The notes beneath the pieces are model-generated. The model was not told where the DNA came from. It did not search any database and was given only the letters and a program-made list of their open reading frames with translations. Of a DNA stretch of 64,000 nucleotides, positions 52,700 through 64,000 are shown piece by piece (position 1 is the stretch's first letter; each line of letters starts with the position of its first letter). Made by a program: the position numbers and the translations under genes. Source of the DNA: Opisthorchis felineus (Eukaryota > Platyhelminthes > Trematoda > Opisthorchiida > Opisthorchiidae); assembly GCA_004794785.1 (NCBI GenBank), contig SJOL01007097.1:95380-159379 (forward strand), in the 5' to 3' direction.

Positions 52700-55600
52700 C
52701 TGTAATGTAAGTTACATAAGTACATTTTCAGCAGGTATATTGATGAGCTTGCATGCAAGTTTCAAAACACTACTCACTATAACGTCCACAGAGCAGAAAA
52801 ATATGTGCTACACTCACTGACCCTGAAATGTATATTCTAGGCTTTACATGCGCACGCATAAGTGACTTGACATGAGTCTGTCAGACTCATGGACATTGCT
52901 AATAGGTGCTGATAAAGGGGCCTTCAGAATTTACTCTGAATTTGGTTGAAAAACTACAAACCTTTCAGCTTGACGTTGTTCGACCACGAACTTTATAAAG
53001 AAAATTACCTGAGCAACTACTACGCACGTAGAACACGCTTTGCTCAATGACTACCGAGTTAATTTTTCATTCTCTACTGTGAGAATTACCTCCACCAACA
53101 TCTATGGAGTAGTCCGTAGTTCCTGATACGAAACTCCGGGACATCTACTTACGGGTACGCAGACAGATTAGAGAAATGTGATTAAAGTATTGCCTCGTCA
53201 AGATGAGCAACCTGATGCCGTCCGTGCAGTGGTGATAATTCAGAGGAATTAATTTACCGAACAAGAGATCCATGCATCTCTCGCCGTTAAATCATATTCA
53301 TCATTAGAAGGATGGCAGTTACGGTGCGTTTAGGGCGTAGGCTATCACGAACTCAATATTCACATTGATTAGGACCCGAAATTTTGAAAGATTGAGCTGA
53401 CACGACAGGACACCTGGTGTTCCTATAGAAATCTTGAAATGACTCGATACATAAGTAAGATATCCTAAGAGGTATGCAGCTTCTTGCACTTCGTGTCGAA
53501 GGGCATGCTAACTTGACATCACCGTCTCTAAAATTCTATCGAGACGTCGTATCAAAATGTCAGGGCGTCTTTATTTGAACAAATTGGTCTTTCTTTACCC
53601 TAGGTGCCTTGAACGCTCCGATGTGGGTTAGCATTTCGACGGATTCTTCCGAAGCGGTTGCCTGTCCTCCTCGCCGCCGGCTCCCACGCTACTTCATGTG
53701 TGACTTTTATAGCCACGAGAGAAGGTTACTGAGGGAAACAGCTAGATCTTCTACGTAAGCTACATTAACCCTTTCCGACAACTAATGGAGGAGGACGCAC
53801 AGTATCATTCGAGTCTGGCTGAAGATCCAATCACCTCTGACAGTTTAAAATCGAGTCAAGAAGCGTGGAAATTCAATGCATGGTGTCACTCTCCAATTAG
53901 TGATTAGGTGGGTCTGCGGAAAAGGAAAACTTTCACATTGGAATATAAGCTGAAATTCCTTCAAATGAACAAAGATGGGAGGCACTGAAAGTTGAGTAGA
54001 CAGTTATTTTATCCACTGTGTGCACAATCTTAAGAGTTTAGGTAGCGTACATGGCGCCCATCAGTGATGATGTTTATTAACTATCAACCTCTTTATTGCT
54101 ACCAACTACGTTGTGACAGAATTTACCTCTTTCTCGGGACTCATAGCAGACAGGTGTGACTACAGTATTGTAAAAAACAGCTCCATTTCATTAATATACA
54201 ACCCAAGTTAACAGAGAGCCTAATAGAGTCGTGCAGGTCAATGGAAGTATTTCCAGAATGCGATCATCATTAGACATGAGGTACTTGCATCTGTGCAGTT
54301 TTAGGTTGGATGAAAAAAATCAGGTTTGGCAGATTAGTTATTCCTGATAAAGATGGACGATCGGCTTTACAGTGGTAGTTAAAGGGAAATAAATAGAGGG
54401 AGATAGGTCCTAAAATGTATCAAGTTTGAGTGGAAATTGAGAGAGTAGCAAGGTTGGATTGGAACTGCCTGATGGATTCGGTTATTATGCGAAACCGGTA
54501 GGTTACAAAGGGTGAATTCGAAAACCAATAGATCAGCAAAAATGAGCTTATAAAACGAAAACAACAATAAATTGAGGCGCAACCGGTATTTTCAATACCT
54601 GTTACCTGGTGAGTTGAAGACAAGAAGCCCTAAAAAGGTGAAGATTGATAGCGGAAAGGAATTCTGAAGTCTAGCCGTCCACGAAAAGAATAGAGAGGAA
54701 TGAATTCCGGCTTGAAAACGAGAGAGAAATGCTGAAAGCAGCCTGACTGGTTTCGCAATGACGGATATGGCGGTAAAATCAAATGAATGAGGACAGAACT
54801 CGTAGGCTCTGAAGTACACCGATATAGTCGCAGCGGTGGAAAGACAGACATCTCATTGATGTGCAGGAAGCTATAGGGTGCCGGTCAGCGACGGGTCATC
54901 GATAGAGTGGATGGCTTTCCTCATTATTCGAACCAACAGGTTACACTAAGTCAGGGGATCGTCAGCCCAAACACGCCGTCAACATTCTGACGTTTGGAGA
55001 ATCTCAGCTTTGAAAAGCAGAGGGTGAAGCAGGTCGGAAAAGAAAACTAGTTCTTTGGATTTCCTAAGCCAATAATTTTGTGTGACCGGACCAGGAGAGA
55101 GCATTAAAGGAAGACACTCCAGGAAAGGAATGATAACTGAGTTGGAGAGAGATTACCAGTGGATAACGACCGAGCAGAAATATGAAGAAAATTGGTTTTG
55201 TCCAGGTTAAATCCTATCTCTTTCTCTGATCCCCCACCCTTAAGTTCGGTGATATCAGCGTTGAGGTTGAAGTCCTCGCTGTCAGTACCTGGAATAACTC
55301 ATTCCTAAAGCAGATAGGCTTCCTGTGTGACAACGTTCAAAACCACCCATCGTCGGACTTTCTCATAAGCTTTTTTCGATTAAGGATTTGAAAACAGGAA
55401 ATGCGCCACACCATGGAAAGTTATAAGTACTACTTCTCCATCTAAAGGGAAAATCGTTTGAGAAAAAAAACTTTACTTGGTCTACCGAAGTGTGCTGGAT
55501 GATGAACTCCCTCCCAAAACGAACCACGTGATCAGTCTCTTGAAGTGGTCGCTTCAAAGGTGAATAACTGTCTGTCGATTTACGCGTTCGCAACTAAGAG

Positions 55601-57627
55601 TTCACTTGTTGCGTGAATCAACAATCGATCTACATACGACTAGATACAGAATCCCTCGTCCAGTAGTTAGTGTCCTTGAGCCACAGAGATGTTATCTATT
55701 TCTGTGAAAATTGGGTGGTATACTTCACAACCTGGCAAGTCGATACATACCGGTAATGCCATAATGACTGTGAGACCAAAACGAACGTTCGATGGCGCAC
55801 CACTTATCAGCTACTGTTGACCTCAATTGATCAGAAAACCGAATCAACTCAAGCAGATTGCAACGACACAATAGCATTGTGTGGGGTACAACGCTGATAC
55901 ACGTGACATCAAAATGGATTGAAAAGTTACACCGCAACAGATAGAGCTTCGGGAAGCACCAGATCGATTCCACGGAAAGTTGGACACACAGTAAGCTTCC
56001 TTACGTGCATAACTTGCAGCAGAAGTTCCGAAATTCCGGAAAGTAATTAGACACTTATGGGTTACTGAACAAGAAATGGACCAGCGCGTTTATACAGGGT
56101 CCATAAGTTGGCTGTTTCGAGCTCGTACCATTGTAAGATGGGGACCAGACGATGTCACCGAGGTGGAATGTGCATTTGAAATAGCATTGACGGTTTGAAT
56201 TTTTCGAAACCTTCCCACGCAACTTGAACCAAATATCCAAGAATTCATTGAAAATCTTCACAATGGGATCTCGAGGCAGCATGAGCCTTGCATATTATGC
56301 TGAAGAATACCAATATTGTATCGGATAAGAGGAACTCCATCGAGTCTCCAATCGCGACGATTTTATATGTATGAGTCCAGAGACCTAGCACGGCCGATCC
56401 CTGTACTGACCTAAATAACTAGACAAAAGAAGTTTATCTCATGGAGAGACCCCTAGAATGCGAAGACCAAAGGCTGTACTACTTGGCATCTGGCTTCTAC
56501 ATGGAGGCTGCATCGAACCGAGGGTGATCGGAAGAATCGAAATGCCCCATATGCATATTCACAAATTTGGTTGACTACTCCCGAGTTTGAGGTTAGTTCA
56601 ATTTCACACGGTGAATAGCTGTGACGAGCTCGTAAATAGCAAACTCCCTTACACTGAAACCGTACAGAGCGGATGGATCCAGACGATCCGCATGCTCCCT
56701 GTTCTGAAACGAAAATCGCTTGGTAACACTCATTTTCGCCGTGAACGCGTTCCCCGACAAATAAAAAATCTACACGGAAGCAAACCGACCAGGCATTGTG
56801 CTGTGATGGAAAGCACACACGTTTTGCCCACTCATGCTGTACAATGGACATATTTCGACAGTGTTCTTATCCTATCCATGGGCCACATTGGATTCTCCTT
56901 GAGTAAGTTGTTGTATCAAAACCGGTCTGTAGTGGTCGTCTCTCATTTAGCAAGCCACATGTTCCTCGTATACATTAATATGGGAGCTCAAAGACACATT
57001 GGTAGGAATTTCTTTCGATTGTCTTAATCAGATAGTGTACTTACTCTTTGACCGCCTACAGAAACTTTCGTGAACCCTTTCTCAAGTGACTTCCCTATCA
57101 AATAAGACTTATCCACTCAAGGGAAGGGGGGTAGCAGTGCCTCTAGACCTAAGCAATAAGAACCGCCCCTCCATATGAGAAACGCGTGGACGTTTAAAAC
57201 GACACGAGGGTAAGCACCCATCCAAAATAAACGAACGCAACTGTCAGTAGACTGAGATATGTACCAATACGTTAGCATGGCGGACCTGTATACTAAAAGG
57301 TAACTCCGGTGTATGTGGTAAAGTGAACTAACAATTGCTCTGTTGTCTAGTTAGATTAAAAAAAGACTGGAAATAAGTTCATGATGAATGTACAACTCAA
57401 CATAATACCAAAATCGCTGACAACTCGATACCAAAACATTTCGTGTTGCATCATCCTATTTCATGGATTCATTCATCTCAAATATTACTGCTCAAAAACT
57501 GCCCGCACGTAACCAAACGAACCCATCCATCAAGTCAATTAATGAAAAATCCGCTGATGATATGCAACCCATTGCTTTAACTCCAATGTTATAGTTCACT
57601 GCTAAACCTGGAGGACTGGTAAAGGGT
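52700..57627. other. Intergenic, upstream of PDCD7
   Basis: Scattered frames of 60-146 codons on both strands (for example 56587-57027 plus and 56851-56453 minus) overlap each other and show no recognisable domain. No coding sequence is supported. Confidence 0.4.
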
Positions 57628-57640
57628 ATCTCCATCATGA

Positions 57641-57830
57641 GGGACGAGATGGCTTAGTGGTTAGAGCGCGAATTTACTGACCGGAAAGTTCCTGGTTCGA
57701 ACCCAACTTCTGCCTCCCGACTTCTCCTATCTAGGTTTAGGCAACCTGGCAGTATCCCAGCCCTCGTGCTCCCTTCCGGTGACATGGCAGCTAGGCACCG
57801 AAACGGTGTTACATCTGAACGATTTTTTTT
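57641..57830 (+). mobile_element. tRNA-derived SINE A, copy 2, with perfect 13-bp target-site duplication
   Basis: Flanked by identical ATCTCCATCATGA at 57628-57640 and 57831-57843. A box TGGCTTAGTGG (57650-57660), B box GGTTCGAACCC (57694-57704), body with TTAGGCAACCTGGCAGTATC, CCTCGTGCTCCC, GACATGGCAGCTAGGCACCG and a T8 tail (57823-57830) that could also act as a pol III stop. The intact duplication and boxes suggest a fairly recent insertion. Confidence 0.88.
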
Positions 57831-58872
57831 ATCTCCATCATGATATTTCCTTACGGGTACAAACAGGTATATTCGGAAACCTGTAAACGCTTTCTACATT
57901 GTTCTGGGAGTGGCTTGCTCCTTACAACGAGTCTTACTGTACGCATATCAGCCGGTCTATTTAATCCTAATTGTAAATTTATCCCAATATTTACATACGA
58001 ATTACATTCAAAACCATGTGTTCAAAGTGACTGTCAAATTTTGCTTAACTAGATCGCCCTAAACTATTTCCAGGGTTTCCTTTGTTAGAAGAGTGTTGAA
58101 AACAGGCCAACGACGACAACCCAAGGAAAAGGACCCAACTCTGTCAGTCCCATCTTGATGGTAGATTTCTAATATCACCATGCGTTCTGGTTAACAACAC
58201 TATCGTTTGCAGGGTCCGTAAGCCCTGATGTGAGCGTTTTGAGTTGTCGGAACAGCTTATTAGTAATGGTAGCCCAGAGCCACCATCGGAACTCAAAACC
58301 CTGGTTCGAAATGTGACTTCTGTTCTACAGGCGCAGTCAGAGGACCTCCGAATTATCAAGCGGACGAAAATGCTCGCAATTCAGTGATGTGTATGTATGT
58401 GCTCAAGTCCCGGGACCATTGAACCAGAAAATTCTGTCATTCCTAAAATCTGTGACATTTTCCAGAAACAATTTTCCATCTAAAACTACGAGCCATGAAT
58501 AATATCACCGCACGCACCACCTCAGTACATACATCAGACTGAAAGCTATGATAGTGGCACAGTCCTCCTGTCTGCGAAAAACGGGCCAGTGCAACCAAGA
58601 ATATGAGCGAGAAAGGATACAAAAATGTTGTCAGCTGAAATGATAAGAAGCTGCTCGACCGTTAAGGATAATAATAAAACGATCCCCACTTATTACTGCG
58701 TCACACCTGGAGAAAATCCTTCACAGTAGACAATTATTTAAGACAATCCGATGAGTTTTCATCTAAATGGGAATTGCTGCACGGTGAAACCCTGTAGTGA
58801 AGAAGGGGTTATTGTGCCGCTTTAGGTCAGTTTTATCATGAAAATCGCGAATGCGAAAGATAAAAGTTCCAA

Positions 58873-58893
58873 CCCCCCCCACACACACACACA
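58873..58893. repeat. Short C-run and (AC)n microsatellite
   Basis: A run of cytosines followed by an ACACACACACAC tract. Simple sequence only. Confidence 0.8.
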
Positions 58894-59560
58894 GAACAAT
58901 CGCTACTCAATGGGCACCATAGACTCGCTGTTTTAATCAAAACGTTTTCTTTGGTCGGCGTCATTTACTGGGTCGAACTATTTCTGCACATTAGTTTCCG
59001 CCGTGAGAGTCGACATCGACGGACGGGCCACACTAGGCTGTTGGATTACACTAGCTGATAGCAGCCCACAGGCTCAAATCGGACAAACATACCCACATAT
59101 CACAACCCATCGTATTCCGCATCAAGCAGTTGCCCATGAGCGCGCCTTCTCAAAAGCAGTCATAATACCCCCAGACGTGTGCCCACAAAATAAAATTGGC
59201 CCACCCTGATACTTGTTAACTTGTCTCACTTGTGCTCGCTTATTTGATTTGTGCAACTCGTCCGCAATTTGACACCTGGTAACCCTTTGATTCGGCCTCA
59301 CGATGTCCCTATGTGTAACGTTCACTATCGAGGGTCGATAGTTTATCTTCTGAATGAGTGTACAGTAGTGAGCACGCACCGGAAGGAGTATTGCATTTAG
59401 TGACTAGGTGCTCCCTCATTTATTTTCACGTGGTCGTTATGCGGAGTAAAAAGAAGGAAAGTCTGAAGCTCTGAACGATCTAAAGGACACTGCCCTGTAC
59501 GCGATGGGAAGGGAATTTGCAACTTCGGGAGTGATGTTTATTGAAAGAAGTCTCTTGAAA

Positions 59561-59747
59561 GGGGGCGAGACGGCTCAGTGATTAGAGCGCGAATTTACTG
59601 ACCGGAAGTTCCGTGGTTCAAATCGGGTATCTGCATCTCGACTTCCCCTGTCTAGGCTTGGGCAACCTGGAAGTATCTCAGTCCTCGTGCTTCCTTCGGA
59701 TGGCATGGCAGTTAGGTACCGAAAGGGTGCTACAGCTGAACGGTTTT
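59561..59747 (+). mobile_element. tRNA-derived SINE A, copy 3
   Basis: GGCGAGACGGCTCAGTGATTAGAGCGCG and GTGGTTCAAATCGGG (A and B boxes, each with changes), then the family body (GGGCAACCTGGAAGTATCTC, CCTCGTGCTTCC, ACCGAAAGGGTGCTACAGCTGAACGG). Only a 5-base match (TTGAA) remains at the borders, so no duplication is claimed. Confidence 0.8.
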
Positions 59748-60280
59748 GAAGGTACCATGCCTAAGTTGGGAGACTATTGTGCTTTCTCGACAAATCATTT
59801 TCAGGTCGATTGCCAAATCAATAATTTATCGTTTCTTCAGCGTGCGAAAAGCCTTTTTAACTTGAACAGATTTAAGCTGCAGCGATAGCGCTCCTGATAT
59901 CATACGATGGAGTACAACGCCCTACGTGTCTATGGTACTTGTGTTATTCCTAACATCACCCTCGCATGGATTAAGGGAGATTGTCAACCTTAATTTGGTG
60001 AGTCACCATATCAAAAAGATGCACCCCGTACTCAGCCGGAGCCCTGATTTTTCAATTCAATTTTTTGAGTACGTAACATTCTGAGCAGATGTACAGAATG
60101 TTCACTTGCACGATTGATAGGTGATGCAAATAAAGTTGAATTTGTACCAATGTATCCAGTAGACTTGTCCCCAACAAGGCTGAGTCTCTAGTTCATGAGA
60201 CCTGAATAGCGCGGCTAGGAGCTTCTTTCTAGTCATTATCAAGAAACAAAGTAATCGCGCCAAGACAAGACAAACACAAT

Positions 60281-60590
60281 CCAAACGCGAGTGATGTGGA
60301 TACCAATTCAAAGAAATCCGTAAATGACCACAAGTGAACAAAACTGTCTGACTGGTTTAGTGTCCGTGGCACAGCTTGACCGGGAAGTTCTAGCAAGTGG
60401 GACATCGATCGGCGCAACCATGACAGTTACTGGATCCTCCGCGAAATGTCAGGCTAGTCACAGACTGCTTTAGCACGAACATGTTCGTATGTTCAAATGT
60501 GATAGTTCACGGGCGTACAGCGTGTGCTGGTGCAGTAGCAGTGTAAGATGACGAAAGTTCAAATGTGAGTACGTCCGAAGAGCGAAACGT
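60281..60590 (+). repeat. Ribozyme repeat, copy 4, diverged and internally deleted
   Basis: Colinear with 30.9-31.23 kb: AGTGATGTG at the start, then GTCCGTGGC.., ATCGATCGGCGCAACCATGACAGTTACTGG (against GATCGACACAACCAGGACAATTACTGG), then AGCGTGTGCTGGTGCAGTAG (A-box region) and AGTTCAAATGTG (B-box region). It ends with AAGAGCGAAAC (60578-60588), the 3' half of stem II plus GAAA. The CTGANGA box and the 5' stem II strand are deleted. Confidence 0.55.
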
Positions 60591-60599
60591 TAATCTAAG

Positions 60600-61855
60600 G
60601 TTTCCATGCTGTTGTAGACCAACCAGAATAATTACGCCGGGTCGGGAATTTTCAAGTCATATGGTTAACAATTCATTGCTTTCTTTGAAAGGGAGTCCCA
60701 CAAATACCAAAGGTTTTCTCAGAGTACAAGCTTGAGGTTGAGATCAGGAGGGTCTACCTTCGAAATGGCCTCCAGTAAACATTGAAGTGGGCGGAGACAG
60801 CCGGCGAAAGTCTGGGTAACAGAAAATCCCATAGAGGAACGAAATACGGATAGACGGATAGAAATCTCACTGAATGGTACTGGGTTATCCTTTCTTCAGC
60901 TGGTCAGTTGAAGCTGAGACCACGTTTGTGGACCGGAACTCCAGAAACGTGATTAGGTTTGCATAGCTTCTCTGGAGGATCATCCCAGAGTCAGACAATG
61001 CAGTTAACTCTCCTGAATCCTGTTAAGCGCAGTTGCAAGCCAAAGCGAAGAGTCTGCGTCCGGTTCCTTTCGAGGTTCCTCAATAGACTACGTGAGAATC
61101 AGATAGCAAACCCTCGGAATGGGGAAGATTAGTAGTTTCACAAAAAAGACTAACAGATTTCTGGAGCAACCTGAACTCATGTGCAGCGCGATTCTCCCAT
61201 CGGCCAGTTAATATCCGCGACCTGAGACATGGTAATAGATATAAGGTAGTTATTAAAACACTTTTGATTGTTTGGTGGGATTTACGCGACTACCACCGAC
61301 CAGACTCTAGCAGCTATCCTAAGTCCGCATCCTATCTAATTGCAGCCATACAGAATAAGTTCCTCAGCGCAGTAAAAACTTCAATCACTCAGAATACGAC
61401 TATCTGCACTGAATACACAGAAAGTAAGGAACGAACAAGGGCATTATGCATTTTAAAGTGACCTTTACAAATATACACTGAAGAAATTGAGCCCACATTA
61501 GAGCATAGTGGACCAAACGGACGGGAGACCAAAGTATGGGGGAAGATGACCGAGAGAAACGTACATTGCATGGGATACTGTCCGCTGGGAAACAACAAAA
61601 CACAAGTGGCAGATAGGCCATGGCAGGAAGTCAGCTTTGGAAGTCATTTTCAGTGATGAGTAAGAGTGATTATCAACAAATTCAATAGCATGCCTGTCGT
61701 CGCAAGAAATGAAATTAATCCCTGAAGAACGTCAAAATGGGTCGAAATAACATAAAATGGAAAGTAACTTCCACTTCACTTCGAGTTGCTCGGCTATTAA
61801 CTTGCAAACGGAAAGACTCGAGGTTATGAAAACTGGCCACCAAGTGACATTTGAG
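60600..61855. other. Intergenic, downstream of DCAF12
   Basis: Includes the DCAF12 3' UTR; no canonical poly(A) signal was noticed near the stop. No gene or repeat family was recognised. Confidence 0.4.
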
Positions 61856-62899
61856 CTACTCCCACAAAGCGGCCACGTTTCCGTGATAGGTGGAAGCTAT
61901 TGGACCACCAGCTGTGAAGAGACGTGTACCCGAAGGATCATACTCATGGGTATAAATGGCCACCAACCGACGATGAGCAGAGAGACTAGAATCTGAAGGG
62001 AGATTGGACAGAAGATCAATCAGTGGTATATTGACAGCAGACGCCTGGGATCTGAAGTCTGCAGAAGGTAGACGCCAATTGGTGGGTTCCATTGAAACTT
62101 CGTCTTCTCCATCCTCTTCGTCTGAGTCATTGGAGTGGTCCGGTGGCTCTTCTACCTCATCCACATCATCGCCACTCTCGCTTTCGCTGTCATCCGCTGG
62201 CGTTGGAATGGGATCTGCGATTCGGTCGAGGGTTTCACTGAATGGCAACTGTCTACGTCTTGAAGAACCGGCCAAAGGAGCATAATCTCGCTGCTGTTGT
62301 CGAGTGTCTGGATCATTGCTGACGGACGAATGGAGGGTAGCAAGTGAATACATAAGCGAAGGGAATAGCCGACTGCGTAAACCGTACAAACGCTGCTGTC
62401 TACGGTCTAATCTAATGCGGATATTGTTTGACCGTATGGGAAAACTGCTGGCACCGTGAATCAATAGTTCGGGGGTCAAAGCTGAAGTAGGAGGGGGTGG
62501 ATTGGAAATCGGGGTCCGCCAACCCGAAGAACTACTGATTCGTGAAAACCAACTGGTATCGGACATTGAAGCGCCACTAATTGGAGTGGGGGTACTGGAT
62601 TCGTCGTTGACACACACGTTTGGTTTAACCCAACCAGGTCCTATTTCCAAATGTGTAGGCAGATGCTGACTTCCACGGAGATCGTAGAAATGAACTTGGC
62701 CATTTGATGATCCGTAGGAAAGCACGTCCCCTGAGAAGTTCAAAGAGCGCACACCGGACACAGCTAATGGGGGATGAATACAACATCCACTCGCGCTGAT
62801 CGGATCCGAGCACCGGATATCGAAAAGTATCACACAATGATGAGTAGCGAGGGCAACGCAATGGGGTTCGGAGGGCCACCGGCGAAGAGCGACGGCTTC
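61856..62899 (-). CDS. DCAF12: DCAF12 terminal exon with long insert
   Basis: 347 codons plus TAG. After the conserved blade strands it contains an unusual low-complexity segment. This includes an acidic block around 62200-62070 (DDSESESGDDVDEVEE, then DSDEEDGEDEVSME). The conserved C-terminus (61933-61859) follows. Confidence 0.92.
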   Translation of the reverse strand, partial: EAVALRRWPSEPHCVALATHHCVILFDIRCSDPISASGCCIHPPLAVSGVRSLNFSGDVLSYGSSNGQVHFYDLRGSQHLPTHLEIGPGWVKPNVCVNDESSTPTPISGASMSDTSWFSRISSSSGWRTPISNPPPPTSALTPELLIHGASSFPIRSNNIRIRLDRRQQRLYGLRSRLFPSLMYSLATLHSSVSNDPDTRQQQRDYAPLAGSSRRRQLPFSETLDRIADPIPTPADDSESESGDDVDEVEEPPDHSNDSDEEDGEDEVSMEPTNWRLPSADFRSQASAVNIPLIDLLSNLPSDSSLSAHRRLVAIYTHEYDPSGTRLFTAGGPIASTYHGNVAALWE

Positions 62900-63946
62900 C
62901 TGTAAAACACAACAAGATCAGTTTATACGGACCGCATCGACCAAAAACGTATGCTGTGTTCAAACAACAGTCTACATGGCGCCCCTTGGGACCAAATTAT
63001 TACCCAATCCACTGATTCGACAGCTAAGATTGACCTAGGACATTAATACACCAAAACCGATTTGATCAACTCAGCAACGCAAAGCTACTACAAGATAACT
63101 GAGAGGGGAGGTCTGTTCAAAGATCCTTCGGCCAGCTTGACCGATAGCACATTCCCAACAAGCTAGGACAACTATGAGGATGAATTGCTAGGTTTTCACA
63201 AGAGTTTCCTCTCGAGGATATCTTAGATTCTCACCTGTCAGTGAAAACGTCAGTAGTCCAGAAGACAATGGTAGTTGGTCGGTCAAGCACAGTCCGGCGA
63301 AAATCACGCTATTCTAGTAAGGACGTTGGTTTGTGCCCAAACAGCCACATCAAAAAGGGTTCTATGCACCCAAAAAGTGAATTTCCAGTGGCACGAAAAT
63401 AAGCTCTAGGTGAGAGACAGCACCAAAAACTCGACAAGCTAGGCAAATAGACCTGGAGCAAAGCATCTTTATCTTTGAAGGTAATACCAACGTCATGCGA
63501 TCCCATACTAAAGAGACCTAACTTCCTGTTTTGGGTGTTCTCGTGCAACAGAGAAAAATCTAAGATAGTACACTGACCTGATAGGCATCACGAAGTGCTA
63601 GTGTGAAAATGGGTTTCGTTTTTTTGTCTGACCCCATGCGGATAGCGTCGTAGAGGTATAACCGACGTGACATAGACACAACAGTGAGTAAGTTAAGTGG
63701 CGGAAGATACTCCAAGGCCCGATATCGGTCATCAGGAATGGAGGAAATCGCGTGGCTCACTGGTCGGTCGATGAAAGGCGTATGAACCGTTTGTTGCGAA
63801 TGTACACTTGAACTAGGTGAACCAAGATGAAGGTTGTCACTATCCATTGGAATACGCCACAAAGCCAGAGAAGAGTCCCGCGAACAAGACGCAAGGTAGG
63901 TGTCATCAAGCCAACGCAGATCAAAAACCCAATCAGTATGGCAGTC
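61856..63946 (-). CDS. DCAF12: DCAF12, DDB1- and CUL4-associated factor 12; last two exons, 5' end outside window
   Basis: Exons 63946-63578 and 62899-61856 join in phase 0 (CAG|GTCAGT ... TTTTACAG|GAA). DCAF12 is a WD40 substrate receptor of CRL4 ubiquitin ligase that binds C-terminal Glu-Glu degrons. The first exon gives HTDWVFDLRWLDDTYLAS, CSRDSSLALWRI (human [30 protein letters not shown]). The second gives SEPHCVALATHHCVILFDIR (human EWSVYAVGSQAHVSFLDPR), VRSLNFSGDVLSYGSSNGQV, HFYDLRG, and the family's C-terminus AIYTHEYDPSGTRLFTAGG..HGNVAALWE with TAG. About 255 residues separate YDLR from AIYTHEYD, against roughly 65 in human as I recall it; this insert has Pro/Ser-rich and strongly acidic parts. 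Upstream exons with the N-terminal DDB1-binding part lie beyond 64000. Confidence 0.93.
62900..63577 (-). other. DCAF12 intron
   Basis: A 678-nt GT-AG intron. No other feature was recognised; a 79-codon frame inside it (63548-63309) is unsupported. Confidence 0.8.
63578..63946 (-). CDS. DCAF12: DCAF12 exon (internal)
   Basis: Acceptor GCTTTATCAACAG, donor TATCAG|GTCAGT; 123 codons. It carries a WD repeat ending CSRDSSLALWRI, a linker rich in Ser/Pro, and the next blade (YRALEYLPPLNLLTVVSMSR then RLYLYDA). Confidence 0.92.
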
Positions 63947-64000
63947 CTGTTGATAAAGCAATAGATGTAAGAGAACTGATAGGGTGAACGGTGAAACGCG

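Noticed and set aside
56453..57027. Overlapping open frames on both strands upstream of PDCD7
   Set aside because: Two long frames overlap antisense, neither with a recognisable domain; not supportable as a gene.

Overview
The window looks like nuclear DNA of a flatworm, most likely a trematode (a pseudophyllidean cestode is possible). It has long GT-AG introns, single-copy metazoan genes, many decayed non-LTR retrotransposons, tRNA-derived SINEs and a repeat carrying a hammerhead-ribozyme core. No species can be named from sequence alone.

Four protein genes can be assembled by joining exons at consensus splice sites with matching phase. (1) SF3B4, + strand, 430-23096, three exons, complete at 363 aa: the SF3b subunit of U2 snRNP. 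(2) An OLIG/BHLHE22-type bHLH transcription factor, - strand, 33152-29127, two exons, complete at 245 aa. (3) A PDCD7 (U11/U12-59K) homologue, - strand, 52686-38260, seven exons recognised and at least one not found: a minor-spliceosome protein. (4) The 3' part of DCAF12, - strand, 63946-61856, two exons, 5' end beyond the window: substrate receptor of CRL4 ubiquitin ligase.

Layout. 11-235 is a LINE reverse-transcriptase C-terminus just upstream of SF3B4. SF3B4 intron 1 (594-15036, 14.4 kb) is packed with nested, inverted fragments of one RTE-like LINE family. Intron 2 (15482-22613) holds its longest copy, inverted (about 17.7-21.4 kb). 23097-28968 is intergenic with one Tc1-like fossil. The bHLH intron contains a ribozyme-bearing repeat (30901-31330) and a foldback element. 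33153-38259 shows no recognisable gene. PDCD7 introns contain a SINE with target-site duplications and two more, decayed ribozyme-bearing repeats. 52700-61855 is intergenic with two SINEs and a fourth ribozyme-repeat copy. DCAF12 closes the window.

The most notable signal is a dispersed repeat that combines a tRNA-like pol III promoter with a hammerhead core (31194-31235 has every core nucleotide outside the cleavage site). In three copies stem I differs in sequence but remains self-complementary. This resembles the SM-alpha ribozyme SINEs of schistosomes and the tandem 'retrozymes'. No prokaryotic operons, CRISPR arrays or confident true tRNA/rRNA genes were seen.
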